Notes: generated by a model from the sequence alone, not told the origin. 64,000 nt of DNA from a cyanobacterium endosymbiont of Epithemia clementina EcSB (GCF_029919255.1 NZ_CP123991.1:551110-615109), one strand, 5' to 3'. Positions 1 to 10,269 are shown, numbered from the stretch's first letter. Translations and numbers: made by a program.

Positions 1-1734
1 AGCCACTACTAGGATTGCAATATCTGTTACCTTAGCTCCGCGCGCTCGCATGGCGGTAAAGGCTTCGTGACCAGGGGTATCCAAAAAAACAATCTGTTCT
101 GATTGTCCATTGTGTTTAATATCCACATGGTACGCCCCGATGTGTTGGGTAATTCCTCCAGCTTCTCCTTGGGCAACTTTGGTTTGACGGATAGAATCGA
201 GCAAGGTAGTTTTTCCGTGATCGACGTGACCCATAATAGTGACTACTGGAGGGCGACGCTCAAGATTCTCCAAGTCGTGTTCATCAAGCATTTCCGTATT
301 CTTAGTCGCTGCAGCTTTTACTTCGGGGATTTCCACTTCTACCCCTAATTCTTCTGTGACTAATTGAGCAGTTTCTAGATCCAGCGTTTGGGTGATATTG
401 ACTGCAATTCCTTTAGAAAAAAGATTTTTAATAATTTCAGTTTCAGGAATTTGTAGCCTATTAGCGAGTTCTCTAACTGTCAGATTACTGTCGAGAATAA
501 TCATTTCAGGACGTTGAACGACTTCTTGACGTTCGCGACGTTCTGTTTTATGACGTGTTGTTGATCCCCCACCAGTGTCGGGTTTGGGCATCGGTTTTTT
601 AGGCTTGCTGACAGCAGCTGGTTTCGTCTGAGATTGAGGTTTAGGGGGACGGGCTGTAGAGAGACTTGCCATCAAAGGAATGGGATTGAGACCAGTTGTT
701 GATTCAAAATCTTCATCTTCTTCGTCAAGACGTTTAGTCCGACGCTTAGCTTTGGCAGCTCCTTTGTTTTTTATCTTAGACTCGCGTTCTTCCTCTTCTT
801 CTTCCCATTTTTGCTGTTTTGAAGGACGCGCTGACGTTGGACGTTTTAAGGTTGGTTTCGGTTTTAGGGCCGTTTCAAGAACATCATCATCGGCTACATC
901 TGAATCATCAATTTCTTCTGATGGGGGTTTGACCGAAGGAGCAATTAATTCAAGAGTTTCCTCTTTTAGTGGCCTCACAAATTGCGGTCGCTGGGAATCC
1001 AGTTTAGCTTTGATTTTAGTTATTTTTTTATTAGGAGCCGGATTTTCCGCGGAAACCGTTTTTGGAGTCGGGGTGGTCTCCAACGAGAGTTTCTTCTGTG
1101 GCTCAACTCTGTCTGTTGGTTCAGATTTAGGAGTAAGTTTTAAACCTGACTTCTCGGAAGGAGATGTCTTAGAAGATTGAACTAGAGGTTTAGATAGTTG
1201 GGGAGGATTGAGAAGAGTCGGAATAGGTTCAGGTTCTTGGTTATCTTCAACTAGAGGAGTTGTAAGTTTTTCGGAGGGTTTGGTTTTTTCAGGAAGTTTT
1301 GGCTTCTCGCTAGGAGCAACAACCGTGTCCTCTTTATTTGATACTTTTTGAGGCGATTTTTGGGAGTGTGTGAAGGGTTGAGGAGGTTGTGGCTTAGCAG
1401 GTGGCCGAGGGGGAGCTACTAAGGTCGGAGAAGAACCCTGAGCTTGTCTTGAAGCTTGAGTAGAGGAGCTCTTCTGGATTTGCTTATGATGAATAGCTAA
1501 AATTTGTTGTTTGTTTTGTCCGGTAGGAGATGCTTTTTCTTGTTGGTTAGTTGTCTGGCTGGCAACATATTTACTTGCCATGGCCTTAATCCGTTCAGCC
1601 TGGGATTCACTAATCGTGCTACTGTGGCTCTTAACAGGAATGTTAAGCTGGGTGCAAATTTCTAGGATATCTTTATTTTCTAGGTTCAACTCTTTCGATA
1701 AATCGTAAATTCTAACTTTTTGTGCGTTGTTCAT
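1..1734 (-). CDS. infB: Translation initiation factor IF-2 (5' part, truncated by window edge)
   Basis: IF-2 is the GTPase that brings fMet-tRNA to the 30S subunit and promotes 50S joining. The start codon is at 1734-1732 and 578 codons are visible before the window ends inside the G domain. An IF2_N domain is at about residues 1-52, followed by a roughly 340-residue Pro/Lys/Ser/Glu-rich linker, which is long as is usual in cyanobacteria. A second IF2_N domain is near 410-460. The GTPase G1 motif GHVDHGKT is at about 502-509 and the G3 motif DTPGHE starts at 552. The NKxD motif and domains II-IV lie outside the window. It is the last visible gene of the rimP-nusA-ylxR-infB operon, 180 bp after ylxR. 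No frame break is seen. Confidence 0.97.
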   Translation of the reverse strand, partial: MNNAQKVRIYDLSKELNLENKDILEICTQLNIPVKSHSSTISESQAERIKAMASKYVASQTTNQQEKASPTGQNKQQILAIHHKQIQKSSSTQASRQAQGSSPTLVAPPRPPAKPQPPQPFTHSQKSPQKVSNKEDTVVAPSEKPKLPEKTKPSEKLTTPLVEDNQEPEPIPTLLNPPQLSKPLVQSSKTSPSEKSGLKLTPKSEPTDRVEPQKKLSLETTPTPKTVSAENPAPNKKITKIKAKLDSQRPQFVRPLKEETLELIAPSVKPPSEEIDDSDVADDDVLETALKPKPTLKRPTSARPSKQQKWEEEEEERESKIKNKGAAKAKRRTKRLDEEDEDFESTTGLNPIPLMASLSTARPPKPQSQTKPAAVSKPKKPMPKPDTGGGSTTRHKTERRERQEVVQRPEMIILDSNLTVRELANRLQIPETEIIKNLFSKGIAVNITQTLDLETAQLVTEELGVEVEIPEVKAAATKNTEMLDEHDLENLERRPPVVTIMGHVDHGKTTLLDSIRQTKVAQGEAGGITQHIGAYHVDIKHNGQSEQIVFLDTPGHEAFTAMRARGAKVTDIAILVVA

Positions 1735-1914
1735 CCACTATCCCCCTGACTAGGTTTGTGTTGGTTTAAAGACTTGGACCCTTGGCTTTTGAGCAACGGG
1801 CAAGTTCTGGTTTTGGTCAGTTCCATCCGACTGCAATCATGATGATTTTAAAAATGACCTTACTCCTATGCTAACTACCAAAGACATCGAGACGCATCCC
1901 TAATGACCTAAATG

Positions 1915-2202
1915 TTAGGAATTAGGAAGTTTAGCTGATACAGACTCAGCACTTAGTGTCTGCCAACGATTCCATAGGGTTTGGTAAATGCTATCAGGGA
2001 CATTCGTCCTAAGCATTTTGCCCAAACGGTTCTTTTTACTGGCGTTGTACAAGCAATTCTCCTGAGGACAGATATAAGCGGATCTCCCCATCCCCTTGTC
2101 TAATTGTACCTGTCGAGATGAATGAACTCGAACAATACGCCAAAATGTTTGTTTTGGTGCTATCTTCCGACAACTAATACAACGTCGATAATTGGGCTGC
2201 AT
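1915..2202 (-). CDS. ylxR: YlxR family nucleoid/RNA-binding protein (DUF448)
   Basis: A 95-residue protein of the YlxR (DUF448) family, a small basic protein almost always encoded between nusA and infB. The family signature is visible: RRCISCR near the N terminus and GRSAYIC around residues 39-45, followed by a basic stretch. It begins 34 bp after the nusA stop on the same strand, so co-transcription is likely. In other bacteria YlxR relatives bind nucleic acid and influence transcription or RNase P activity. Its role in cyanobacteria is not established, so the call rests on motif and position. Confidence 0.92.
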   Translation of the reverse strand: MQPNYRRCISCRKIAPKQTFWRIVRVHSSRQVQLDKGMGRSAYICPQENCLYNASKKNRLGKMLRTNVPDSIYQTLWNRWQTLSAESVSAKLPNS

Positions 2203-2235
2203 AGCTAATGAAATGATTATTTACTCTCCTGAGAT

Positions 2236-3462
2236 TCAATATTTAAATACAACGTTAGTTTCGTCATTGTCTTTTTCATTATTCAAAAGCTCTGACTTAT
2301 CAGAGAGTTGCTGTTCTTTGTTTATTTCTAGTTGATAGGTAGCTGTATCTTTGATGTCAATTTTCCACCCAGTTAAACGGGCAGCTAAGCGGACATTTTG
2401 ACCCTCTTTGCCAATAGCCAAGCTCAATTGGTCTTCGGCGACTAAGACTAGAGCGTGGCGTTCATCAGGATTAATTAAAACCACTTGATCTACTCGGGCC
2501 GGACTGAGGGAGTTGGCAATATAGGTAGCAGGATCGGGAGACCAACGAATCACATCAATTTTTTCTCCCCGCAGTTCGTTAACCACTGCTTGAATTCGAG
2601 AGCCTCTTGCTCCAATACAGGCTCCTACAGGATCAACATCTCGTTCTAGGGTATCTACTGCAATTTTAGTTCTTGGCCCGACATAACGAGAAGGGGGGTT
2701 AGCTTCACGGGAAACAGCCACGATCCTTACGATTTCTTCGTCTATTTCAGGTACTTCTACAGTAAATAGATCGACAACTAAGCCGGCTGCTGAGCGCGAA
2801 ACGATTAGTTGGGGTCCACGATGGGAGCCTTCTCGGACTTTTTTAAGGATAACTTTAAAACTAGAATTGGCGCGATAATTGTCATTAGGTAGCTGTTCTC
2901 GTTTAGGTAGGACTGCTTCAACTTCGGGTTGGCTAAAAGCACTTTGAACAGCGACGATCACATCTTGGCGTTCAAAGCGTAAGGATCTCGCATTCAGAAC
3001 TGTTCCTTCAAGATCATTGAACTCTTCTTGAATAAGTTTACGCTGTTGATCTCGTAGTTTTTGTAAGAGAACTTGTTTGGTTTGAATGGCCGCCATGCGT
3101 CCAAAATCCTTTTGATTTGGGGTTACATCTAAAACTACTTCGTCCCCTAATTGAGCTTCTGAAGCAACTTCTTGGACTTCTTTAAGAGAGATGTGATGGT
3201 CGGTGTTATCGACTATTTCCACAATTCTTTTGGTAGAAAGGATGCGAAACCCTTCTTCTTCAATGTCGAGTTCTACTTCAAAGTTATTAAAGTATTCATC
3301 ATGGAATTGCTGACGATCTAAGCTTTGGGAACGACGATAACGTTCATATCCTTTGAGTAAGGCTTCTCGTAAAGCTTCTTGGACGGCAGATTTTGGCAGA
3401 TTGTGCTGTTGGCTAATTTCATCAATCATTTTAGCCAAACCGGGTAAGCTAATAAGGGACAT
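2236..3462 (-). CDS. nusA: Transcription termination/antitermination factor NusA
   Basis: NusA binds RNA polymerase and nascent RNA and modulates pausing, termination and antitermination. The 408-residue product has the expected order: an N-terminal polymerase-binding domain (about 1-130), an S1 domain (about 135-200) and two KH domains (about 230-345, including GARGSRIQAVVNELRGEKID and the IGKEGQNVRLAARLTGWKID region). The C terminus is short and acidic/Asn-rich and lacks the acidic repeats of enterobacterial NusA, as is normal in cyanobacteria. An AGGAGGT-like Shine-Dalgarno lies just upstream of the ATG. It is the second gene of the operon, 38 bp after rimP. Confidence 0.97.
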   Translation of the reverse strand: MSLISLPGLAKMIDEISQQHNLPKSAVQEALREALLKGYERYRRSQSLDRQQFHDEYFNNFEVELDIEEEGFRILSTKRIVEIVDNTDHHISLKEVQEVASEAQLGDEVVLDVTPNQKDFGRMAAIQTKQVLLQKLRDQQRKLIQEEFNDLEGTVLNARSLRFERQDVIVAVQSAFSQPEVEAVLPKREQLPNDNYRANSSFKVILKKVREGSHRGPQLIVSRSAAGLVVDLFTVEVPEIDEEIVRIVAVSREANPPSRYVGPRTKIAVDTLERDVDPVGACIGARGSRIQAVVNELRGEKIDVIRWSPDPATYIANSLSPARVDQVVLINPDERHALVLVAEDQLSLAIGKEGQNVRLAARLTGWKIDIKDTATYQLEINKEQQLSDKSELLNNEKDNDETNVVFKY

Positions 3463-3500
3463 GGTTATGGACCTCCTTGACTTAAAAATATAGAGTTTGG

Positions 3501-3962
3501 TTAGGGATGGTCATCAAGTGTGATTGTGGTAATCAGGTCCCGAGGAATTATGATTACTCGTCCTTTTTGGTTAAGATGAACGCTCTCCGTATCCAGTTTT
3601 TGAAGTCTACCTCGCCATTCTTTTTGATTTAGGTACGGGGCATAGGTTGTGACAATGACGGCAAATCCTTTAAAGGCTATAAAGTCACGATCACTATTTA
3701 GTTGTCGAGAAACTCCTGGGCTAGAAATTTCTAAAACATAGGAACCTAGAATGACTTGGGACTCATCAAGACTAGTTTCTAGGGATCGACTTAGCCCTTC
3801 ACAATCATTTAAGCTTGTATCTCCTTGTGGGTTACGAATATCTATACGCAACACAGGGGGTCGTTCGTTAGTCTGAAAAACAACATCAACGACTTCTAGT
3901 CCGAGATTTTCGGCTATAGGAGTAGCTATTTCAATAATTTGTGAGATTACAGGGTTATTCAT
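3501..3962 (-). CDS. rimP: Ribosome maturation factor RimP
   Basis: RimP assists late 30S subunit assembly. The 153-residue length is typical. The N-terminal alpha/beta domain contains NLGLEVVDV and the conserved region ending LEISSPGVSRQL is at about residues 78-90, followed by the small SH3-like C-terminal domain. It is the first gene of the rimP-nusA-ylxR-infB operon. No good Shine-Dalgarno is seen before the ATG at 3962-3960. A compact hairpin followed by a T run ends only 15 nt upstream of the ATG on the same strand, so the operon leader carries a terminator-like element. Confidence 0.95.
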   Translation of the reverse strand: MNNPVISQIIEIATPIAENLGLEVVDVVFQTNERPPVLRIDIRNPQGDTSLNDCEGLSRSLETSLDESQVILGSYVLEISSPGVSRQLNSDRDFIAFKGFAVIVTTYAPYLNQKEWRGRLQKLDTESVHLNQKGRVIIIPRDLITTITLDDHP

Positions 3963-3977
3963 TGCGGCTTAGGCACT

Positions 3978-4002
3978 AAAAAAAGCGGGTTTTAGCCCAC
4001 TT
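3978..4002 (-). terminator. Terminator-like hairpin in the rimP-nusA leader
   Basis: On the minus strand the sequence reads AAGTGGG, a six-base loop CTAAAA, CCCGCTT, then five more T residues. The stem is 7 bp with one G-T pair. This has the form of an intrinsic terminator. It lies on the coding strand of rimP, with its T run ending 15 nt before the start codon. It could end transcripts of the membrane-protein gene upstream (stop at 4142), but any rimP transcript starting above it must also pass through it, so an attenuator role is possible. Confidence 0.65.
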
Positions 4003-4141
4003 CCTTTGAACGTCAATAATTTGGAAGGGTTGCAAAAGGTACCATGATTACCTGTCCTGATTTACTAGTCTAGCAAACTTTTAGTCTCTTTTTTTCTAGT
4101 CTGGAATTAGGGACACTTTGGAATATTTGAAGAGTTAATAT

Positions 4142-5656
4142 TCAACTGCCAGTGTTCTTAGCTTCTTGGCGTAAGGTGCGAGTTTGTTCTAAAATTTGTT
4201 CAAAATCTTCGGCAGAAAGTCGCCTGACATAATTAATCTTAATTTTTTCTAGTAAGTCGTTAAGAAATATTTCTATATGCTCAATACTTTGTTGATCTTG
4301 TAATTCTATAATCATAGTCTGTCTAAATTTATCGACTAATTTATTAAAAAGTTTATCGAGTTTAGGATCTTTAATTAACACTTCTCTAAGTCCTTTAGAT
4401 AATCCTTGATAAAGTTGAGAGGCAATTTTTTGGATTAGTTGATTTTCTATAAATTTAAATCCTGGTAACTTTTCTAAGTTAGGATATGCTGATGTCTCAA
4501 TTAAAGTTTTTTTAAGATTATATTCAATGAACATCTCTACTTCTGGACGAATTTCTGGAATAATTTTTTCAACCAGTAAATCACTAATTATTTTAAAGAT
4601 TTCTGCAGTTTCATTAACGTTGTTAATATTAATATATACGTTATTGTTAGGTTTTTGTAAAATATTACGGATTGTTCCTTTTTGAACGGAAACTTGAACT
4701 TGATTAATAACATTAATAACCACTGTCTCGGTAATTTCTCGGGCGATTCCGGCTACAAATCCTTGACTTGTTTGTTTTTTAATCGCTTTCACATTAATTA
4801 AATTAGATTTATCTAAGCGAATAATTAGGGGAATAATCCTCAACCAACGAAATATGGGAATCAACAAAAGAATGTCATACCAACGCCACAACATGGCATC
4901 AAACCAATTTATCCCGGTATGACGACGGCTAATATACCAACTTCGTACTATAATTTCTATACAAAAGATAAGAGAAAAAGGAAAATCAATTAAGCCAAAA
5001 TTATTAATAGGTTCTCCATTTTCCCCCACCGGACGAAAATAGTTAGTTTCTAATAATGGTCTAATTTGATCGTCAAAAAAGACTAACTCATTTTCTAATC
5101 TATTTTTCTGCCAATTATTTTGATCCCAAAATAACTCAAAAGATTCTTTAGCTGAAACATCTTTACTTCCAAAGATATGCTCTCTCATCTTATTCTTTAT
5201 TCTTTCTAATGTCCCTATTTTGTCGGCAACAAGAAATGGGTTTTGTTCGATCATTTCTACACTTTGTTGGCGAAGAGAATACAGAAGATTATTTATCTTC
5301 TGATCTCGAAGTGGGTCGCCTGTTTTATCAATAACATTTTTTAGTTTATTTACTGTATTTAAATAACTTTCTGTATCTCGATTAGGTTCAATTCCTTTCA
5401 CCCAATCATAGTATTTTGTTAGTTTAAAAGATAACACTCTTATAGGAGTTTTTGGTATTTTTTTCTCAAACGTTCCAATCTTAAAATAGAGTTGAACTCT
5501 TCCTTGTAACCAAAAATCTCGTAAGGAAATATAGGTTAAATCATAAACAACAAATCCATAATTAACTAAGATCATTAAAGCTATTAGTTTTTCAAAAAAG
5601 TATTGTAAACGTGTATATTTTATTCGAGAGTTTGGAAATAATTTTATTGATGTCAT
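4142..5656 (-). CDS. Conserved cyanobacterial membrane protein of unknown function
   Basis: A 504-residue protein I do not recognise beyond a resemblance to uncharacterised cyanobacterial proteins. A hydrophobic segment is near residues 25-45. A second membrane region at about 225-285 contains FSLIFCIEIIVRSWYISRR and then WYDILLLIPIFRWLRIIPL. That second helix carries arginines spaced by three, which recalls the S4 helix of voltage-sensing domains, but no pore motif is seen. The C-terminal 200 residues are charged and helical, with an Asn-rich patch near 345-355. It is transcribed away from the WD40 gene across a 270-bp divergent gap. AT-rich codon use matches its neighbours. The open frame has no breaks, so it is probably functional. 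Confidence 0.75.
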   Translation of the reverse strand: MTSIKLFPNSRIKYTRLQYFFEKLIALMILVNYGFVVYDLTYISLRDFWLQGRVQLYFKIGTFEKKIPKTPIRVLSFKLTKYYDWVKGIEPNRDTESYLNTVNKLKNVIDKTGDPLRDQKINNLLYSLRQQSVEMIEQNPFLVADKIGTLERIKNKMREHIFGSKDVSAKESFELFWDQNNWQKNRLENELVFFDDQIRPLLETNYFRPVGENGEPINNFGLIDFPFSLIFCIEIIVRSWYISRRHTGINWFDAMLWRWYDILLLIPIFRWLRIIPLIIRLDKSNLINVKAIKKQTSQGFVAGIAREITETVVINVINQVQVSVQKGTIRNILQKPNNNVYININNVNETAEIFKIISDLLVEKIIPEIRPEVEMFIEYNLKKTLIETSAYPNLEKLPGFKFIENQLIQKIASQLYQGLSKGLREVLIKDPKLDKLFNKLVDKFRQTMIIELQDQQSIEHIEIFLNDLLEKIKINYVRRLSAEDFEQILEQTRTLRQEAKNTGS

Positions 5657-5959
5657 ACTTTAAAAAGTCAAAGGATAGAAATATTTAAACTAAATTATTC
5701 AAACTAGTTTAGTTTACCCTATTTTGAAGAATAATGCTTATCTATTAAGTCCTTTGCTGATTAAGTCACTTGATTAATTTTATCTGTTCCTGATTAAGTA
5801 ATTACATATAAGTGCTGGCATTATATCTTTTTATTTTAAGCAATACTTAAGAGATCATATCAATAAAAGTTGTGAAGATTTTGCCTAAATTAGAGAATGA
5901 GTCGTCTTCAGTGATTTATAATAACAATGTTATTTTTATTCTTAAGTGTTAGTATTTTT

Positions 5960-8900
5960 ATGACAAATAAAAATGTTTATTTTCAAAAAAAATATAAATA
6001 TAAAATAGGTGGAAGTCTTTCTTTTGATCATCCAACATATGGAGAACGTGCAGCAGATAAGGATTTATTGGAAGCTTTAAGAGCAGGGAAATTTTGTTAT
6101 ATTTTTAACTGTCGTCAGATGGGTAAATCTAGTCTTAGAGTTCGTATGATGCATCAACTTCAAGCAGAAGGAATGACTTGTGCCTCTGTAGATATCACTA
6201 GTTTAGGAAGTGATATTAGTCAGCAACAATGGTATAGTGGAATTATCACCCAATTGTTTTTAGGATTTAATTTAACTGAAAAAGTAAACTTAAAAAATTG
6301 GCTAAAAGAAAGACAAGATTTATCGGGAGTTCAAAAATTTATTCTCTTTTTAGAAGAAGTACTTTTAGTCTATTCTCAAGGAGAGAAAAAATATATTTTT
6401 ATTGATGAAATTGATAAAATTATTAGTCTTGATTTTTCCCTTGATGATTTTTTTACTTTAATTAGATTTTGTTATAATCAACGAGCAGAAAAACCTCAAT
6501 TTAATAAGATTGTTTTTGCGTTATTTGGAGTAGCTACACCCTCAGATTTAATCCGCGATAAAACTCAAACACCCTTTAATATTGGGCAACCTATTGAATT
6601 AACAGGATTTACCTTAGAAGAGGTTTACCCATTAGTTTCTGGATTAACTATTATTACAAATTTTCCCAAGAAAGTTTTAAAAGTAGTTCTAGATTGGACA
6701 GGAGGACAACCTTTTTTAACGCAAAAACTCTGTCAATTACTTCTAAATAAAGCGGATATTATTTATCCTGGAAAAGAAGAGGAGATTATCACTAATATCG
6801 TACAGAAATTTATTATAAAAAATTGGGAGTCTCAAGATGAACCTGTTCATCTAAAGACTATTCGAGATCGTCTCCTCCTCAATGAAAAAAGAACTGGGAA
6901 ACTACTAGGATTGTATCAAAAGATATTAAATAATGGCTCAATTGAGGCTGATGATAGCCCAGAAAAAACAGAACTACGTCTATCTGGATTAGTGGTTAAA
7001 TGTAATAGTAAACTTATTGTTTATAACAAAATTTATCGGGAAGTGTTTAACCAAAAATGGGTCAGTAAAGAACTCGAAAAAATTCGTCCTTACTCAGAAG
7101 CAATTACTGCTTGGATCAACTCAAATTATCAAGATACCTCTCGTTTGTTGCGAGGAAAAGCGCTTGAAGATGCCTTGTATTGGGCAATAGATAAAAACCT
7201 TAGTAATATTGATTATCAATTTTTAACAGCAAGTCAAAATTTAGATAAACAGCAAGCAGAAATTAACTTAGTAGCCGAAAAAAAAGCTAACGAAATTTTA
7301 ACTAAAGCAAATCAAAAAGCTCAAAAGATGATCCGTTTTGGAGTCGCCATTTTAGTATTTTCTTTAGTAGGAGCAATTATTTTCTTTACTCAGGCAAGAT
7401 TAGCAATTAAAAAACAACAAGAAGCTCAAAAAGGAACTCAATTAGAACAAGCTGGAAATAGTGCATGGAGACGATTTAGATTCGAACAAATTGAGGGGTT
7501 ATTATCAGCAATGGAGGGAGTGCGGCAATTACAAACTATCGTCAGATATAAACGAACATTACAAGACTATCCCGCTACCAGTCCCATTTTAGCCTTAGAA
7601 CAAATTCTCGATCTAATTCACGAAAAAAATAAATTAACCGGTCATCAAGATGCCGTCAATAGTGTTAGTTTTAGTCCGAATGGACAATTGATAGCCACTT
7701 CATCAAGTGATGGAACCATCCGTTTGTGGGATTGGCAGGGCCGAGAGCGATTGGTAATAACTGATCATCAGGGAAATATATATCGTGTAGCCTTTAGCCC
7801 TGACGGTCAAAGCATCGCCACCGCCTCTCAAGATGACACCGCCAAAGTCTGGACTTTACAAGGGGAGAAATTAGCAACCCTGAAAGGCCATAAGTCATCA
7901 GTCTATAGTGTTAGTTTTAGTCCTAATGGAAAACGCTTAGTAACGACTTCTAGGGACTATACAGCCAGAGTTTGGGATCTCCAAGGACGACAACTGGCTA
8001 TCTTAAAAGGTCATCAAAAATCCATTGATCACGGGATATTTAACCCAGATGGACAACGTATCGCTACTGCGTCACGGGATGGAACCGTTAAAGTATGGGA
8101 TAGTCAAGGTAATCTTCTAAAAACTCTGAAAGACGATGTAAACTCCTTTTATAGTGTCAGTTTTAGCCCAGATGGACAACGATTAGCTGCCTCAGCCAAG
8201 GATGGAACTGTCAGAATTTGGGATAATCAAGGAAAATTAATTTTAACCTTGAAAGGACATCAGGAGTTGGTCAAAAATGTAACTTATAGCAAGGATGGCA
8301 AATGGATAGTTACAGGATCAAGTGATGGAACTGCCAGAGTATGGAATAGCCATGGGGAAGAAGTGACGGTTTTTCATGGACATCAAGATCCAATTTATGA
8401 TGTTGCCATCAGCAATAATGGTCAAAAGTTAGCTACTGCATCAAGTGACGGGACAGTGAAGCTTTGGGACATGACTTCTCCTATGACCAATGGATTTAAA
8501 ACCATTAATAATTATGTCACTGCGGTTAGTTTTTCTTCTGACAGTCAATTATTAGCGATTGCTGCTGAAAATGGGAACGTTTATCTTTGGAATTTACACG
8601 GTAAACAGGTAAGACAATTTCAAGCCCATAATAGTGGTATTAACAATGTAAAATTTAGTCAGAATGACCAGAAACTAGTGACTACTGATAACAATGGTCG
8701 TGTTAAATTATGGAACTTACAAGGCAAATTACTAAGCGAATTATTTGATAATTCAGTCAGGGTTTACAGTGTTACTTTTAGTCCCGATGGTCAATTATTA
8801 GCGATAGCGACTCGTTCAGGAGAAGTTTGGCTATGGAATATCGAAGATACTTCTCCAAAGTTAATGAATAAATTTACTGCTCATAATGAAACCATCCATC

Positions 8901-9454
8901 ACATTAGTTTTGAGCCAAGTGCTCAAAGATTAGCCACTGCGTCTGGAGATGGAACAGCTAAATTATGGGACTTGCAAGGAAATTTACAACAGTCGTTTCT
9001 TGGTCATAAAGATAGAGTTAATTGGCTAAATTTTAGTCCAGACAGTCAATATCTGTTAACTGCTTCTAAAGACAAAACTGCCAGATTGTGGAAGGTCAAT
9101 GGCAATCTTTTAGAAATATTTAAAAGTGATCTTTTCCCCATTTCTCATGTCAATATCAGTCCTGATAATAATTATTTAGCAACTGCTTCAAGCGATGGAA
9201 CTATCAGATTATGGGATTTTGAAGGAAATCTTCATGCTAAGATAAAAGGCTATCAGCAGCCTATTGTGGGACTTAAATTTAGTCAAGACGGTCGACAGAT
9301 TATAACAGTCGCTAGGAATGGCATCGTAAAAATCTGGCCAGTACAGGAAGAATTTACTCGTTTAAAAAATCTGTTAACTCAAGGATGTCAATGGCTAGAA
9401 GACTATTTTGTTACTCGTCCCCAAGAAAAAGTTAAGCTAAAAGTTTGTGAGTAA
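5960..9454 (+). CDS. AAA-like ATPase / 14-repeat WD40 signalling protein
   Basis: A large two-part protein. The N-terminal AAA_35-type P-loop domain has the Walker A region CRQMGKSS and the Walker B region YIFIDEID (residues about 51-58 and 145-152 counted from the ATG at 5960). A transmembrane helix follows near residue 460-478, then a short coiled stretch and fourteen WD40 repeats (about 560-1150), enough for two seven-bladed propellers. I chose the ATG at 5960 because homology to the family begins soon after it; an in-frame ATG at 5927 would add 11 hydrophobic residues. Neither has a clear Shine-Dalgarno. Such ATPase-WD40 proteins are common in cyanobacteria and resemble STAND-type sensors, but their ligands are unknown. 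The gene is intact over 3.5 kb, which is notable here. Confidence 0.9.
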   Translation: MTNKNVYFQKKYKYKIGGSLSFDHPTYGERAADKDLLEALRAGKFCYIFNCRQMGKSSLRVRMMHQLQAEGMTCASVDITSLGSDISQQQWYSGIITQLFLGFNLTEKVNLKNWLKERQDLSGVQKFILFLEEVLLVYSQGEKKYIFIDEIDKIISLDFSLDDFFTLIRFCYNQRAEKPQFNKIVFALFGVATPSDLIRDKTQTPFNIGQPIELTGFTLEEVYPLVSGLTIITNFPKKVLKVVLDWTGGQPFLTQKLCQLLLNKADIIYPGKEEEIITNIVQKFIIKNWESQDEPVHLKTIRDRLLLNEKRTGKLLGLYQKILNNGSIEADDSPEKTELRLSGLVVKCNSKLIVYNKIYREVFNQKWVSKELEKIRPYSEAITAWINSNYQDTSRLLRGKALEDALYWAIDKNLSNIDYQFLTASQNLDKQQAEINLVAEKKANEILTKANQKAQKMIRFGVAILVFSLVGAIIFFTQARLAIKKQQEAQKGTQLEQAGNSAWRRFRFEQIEGLLSAMEGVRQLQTIVRYKRTLQDYPATSPILALEQILDLIHEKNKLTGHQDAVNSVSFSPNGQLIATSSSDGTIRLWDWQGRERLVITDHQGNIYRVAFSPDGQSIATASQDDTAKVWTLQGEKLATLKGHKSSVYSVSFSPNGKRLVTTSRDYTARVWDLQGRQLAILKGHQKSIDHGIFNPDGQRIATASRDGTVKVWDSQGNLLKTLKDDVNSFYSVSFSPDGQRLAASAKDGTVRIWDNQGKLILTLKGHQELVKNVTYSKDGKWIVTGSSDGTARVWNSHGEEVTVFHGHQDPIYDVAISNNGQKLATASSDGTVKLWDMTSPMTNGFKTINNYVTAVSFSSDSQLLAIAAENGNVYLWNLHGKQVRQFQAHNSGINNVKFSQNDQKLVTTDNNGRVKLWNLQGKLLSELFDNSVRVYSVTFSPDGQLLAIATRSGEVWLWNIEDTSPKLMNKFTAHNETIHHISFEPSAQRLATASGDGTAKLWDLQGNLQQSFLGHKDRVNWLNFSPDSQYLLTASKDKTARLWKVNGNLLEIFKSDLFPISHVNISPDNNYLATASSDGTIRLWDFEGNLHAKIKGYQQPIVGLKFSQDGRQIITVARNGIVKIWPVQEEFTRLKNLLTQGCQWLEDYFVTRPQEKVKLKVCE

Positions 9455-10269
9455 TTGATAGTCTACTCTTTAGTGTCTATATTAAAAGTTAAAAGTTTAT
9501 ATAAATACAAACAATAATTTAAACTAAATTAATCCTGTACGAACTTCTTTCATTCCCTTAGGTTGATAAAAACTATAAATACTTTGGTAAGGAACCTGTT
9601 CAAAAAATGATTATCATCTCAAAACTTAAAATTGAAGTAAGGGAAAGCTTAAAGTAAATTGGTGTGCTTGTTCAAAACAAAGAGGAAAAAATCGGCGTCG
9701 TATCCCCAATCTATTATATCTTTCTCCTGAAAGATCAGGAAACATTGTATTAGAAGATGGTATTGATCCGAATGTCCATAAATTGGTCATTAAAACAATT
9801 GCTTATAAGCTTCTAATTTTGATGACTTTGGTTAAAAATTAGAAGCTTATTTAAACATAAAAATTGATTAATTTTAGTTAGTTGATGCTTAAGTAGAAAT
9901 AATTATATTTTGATCACGACTCTTCTCCCCAAACAAAACAAGATAATACCGTAGAAAACGATTGATTAGCACAATTAATCCAATTAATCAGCAAATTTTA
10001 AATAACAATAAGCTCAGTAAAAGTGTATTTAAAGAACATAAAATTCCGAAAAATCAGAAATTTTAATCATCAAGAGTTCAGCTCAATTATAAAGAAAAGA
10101 AAACGAGTTTTACATACAACTATTAGTCTTCCTGGATACAGCTGAAGACGATTATATGGGAAATTACAGATAAAATAGTTAGAAACTATAACATACTCGT
10201 ATTCCGTTTTGATGTATAAAGTTATGGAATACTGAACTTTTTAGAGAGCCAATTTTAGGAGTAAGAACC
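9455..10269. other. Gene-free stretch with an unidentified coding remnant and a hairpin
   Basis: There is no intact gene. One plus-strand frame is open for about 60 codons (about 9657-9842, containing NRRRIPNLLYLSPERSG) without a start codon. It looks like a relic but I cannot identify it. A 16-bp perfect inverted repeat (arms 9805-9820 and 9835-9850) overlaps its end. A 7-bp inverted repeat GTATTCC/GGAATAC (10199-10205 and 10226-10232) lies just before sat. Confidence 0.5.
9805..9850. repeat. 16-bp inverted repeat (hairpin)
   Basis: The arms at 9805-9820 and 9835-9850 are perfectly complementary over 16 bp and enclose a 14-nt loop. It lies 350 bp past the WD40 gene. No T run follows on the plus strand, so terminator function is uncertain. 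Confidence 0.7.

Noticed and set aside
680-1180. 166-codon plus-strand frame opposite infB
   Set aside because: Ser/Arg-rich mirror of the infB linker; infB is well supported on the minus strand.
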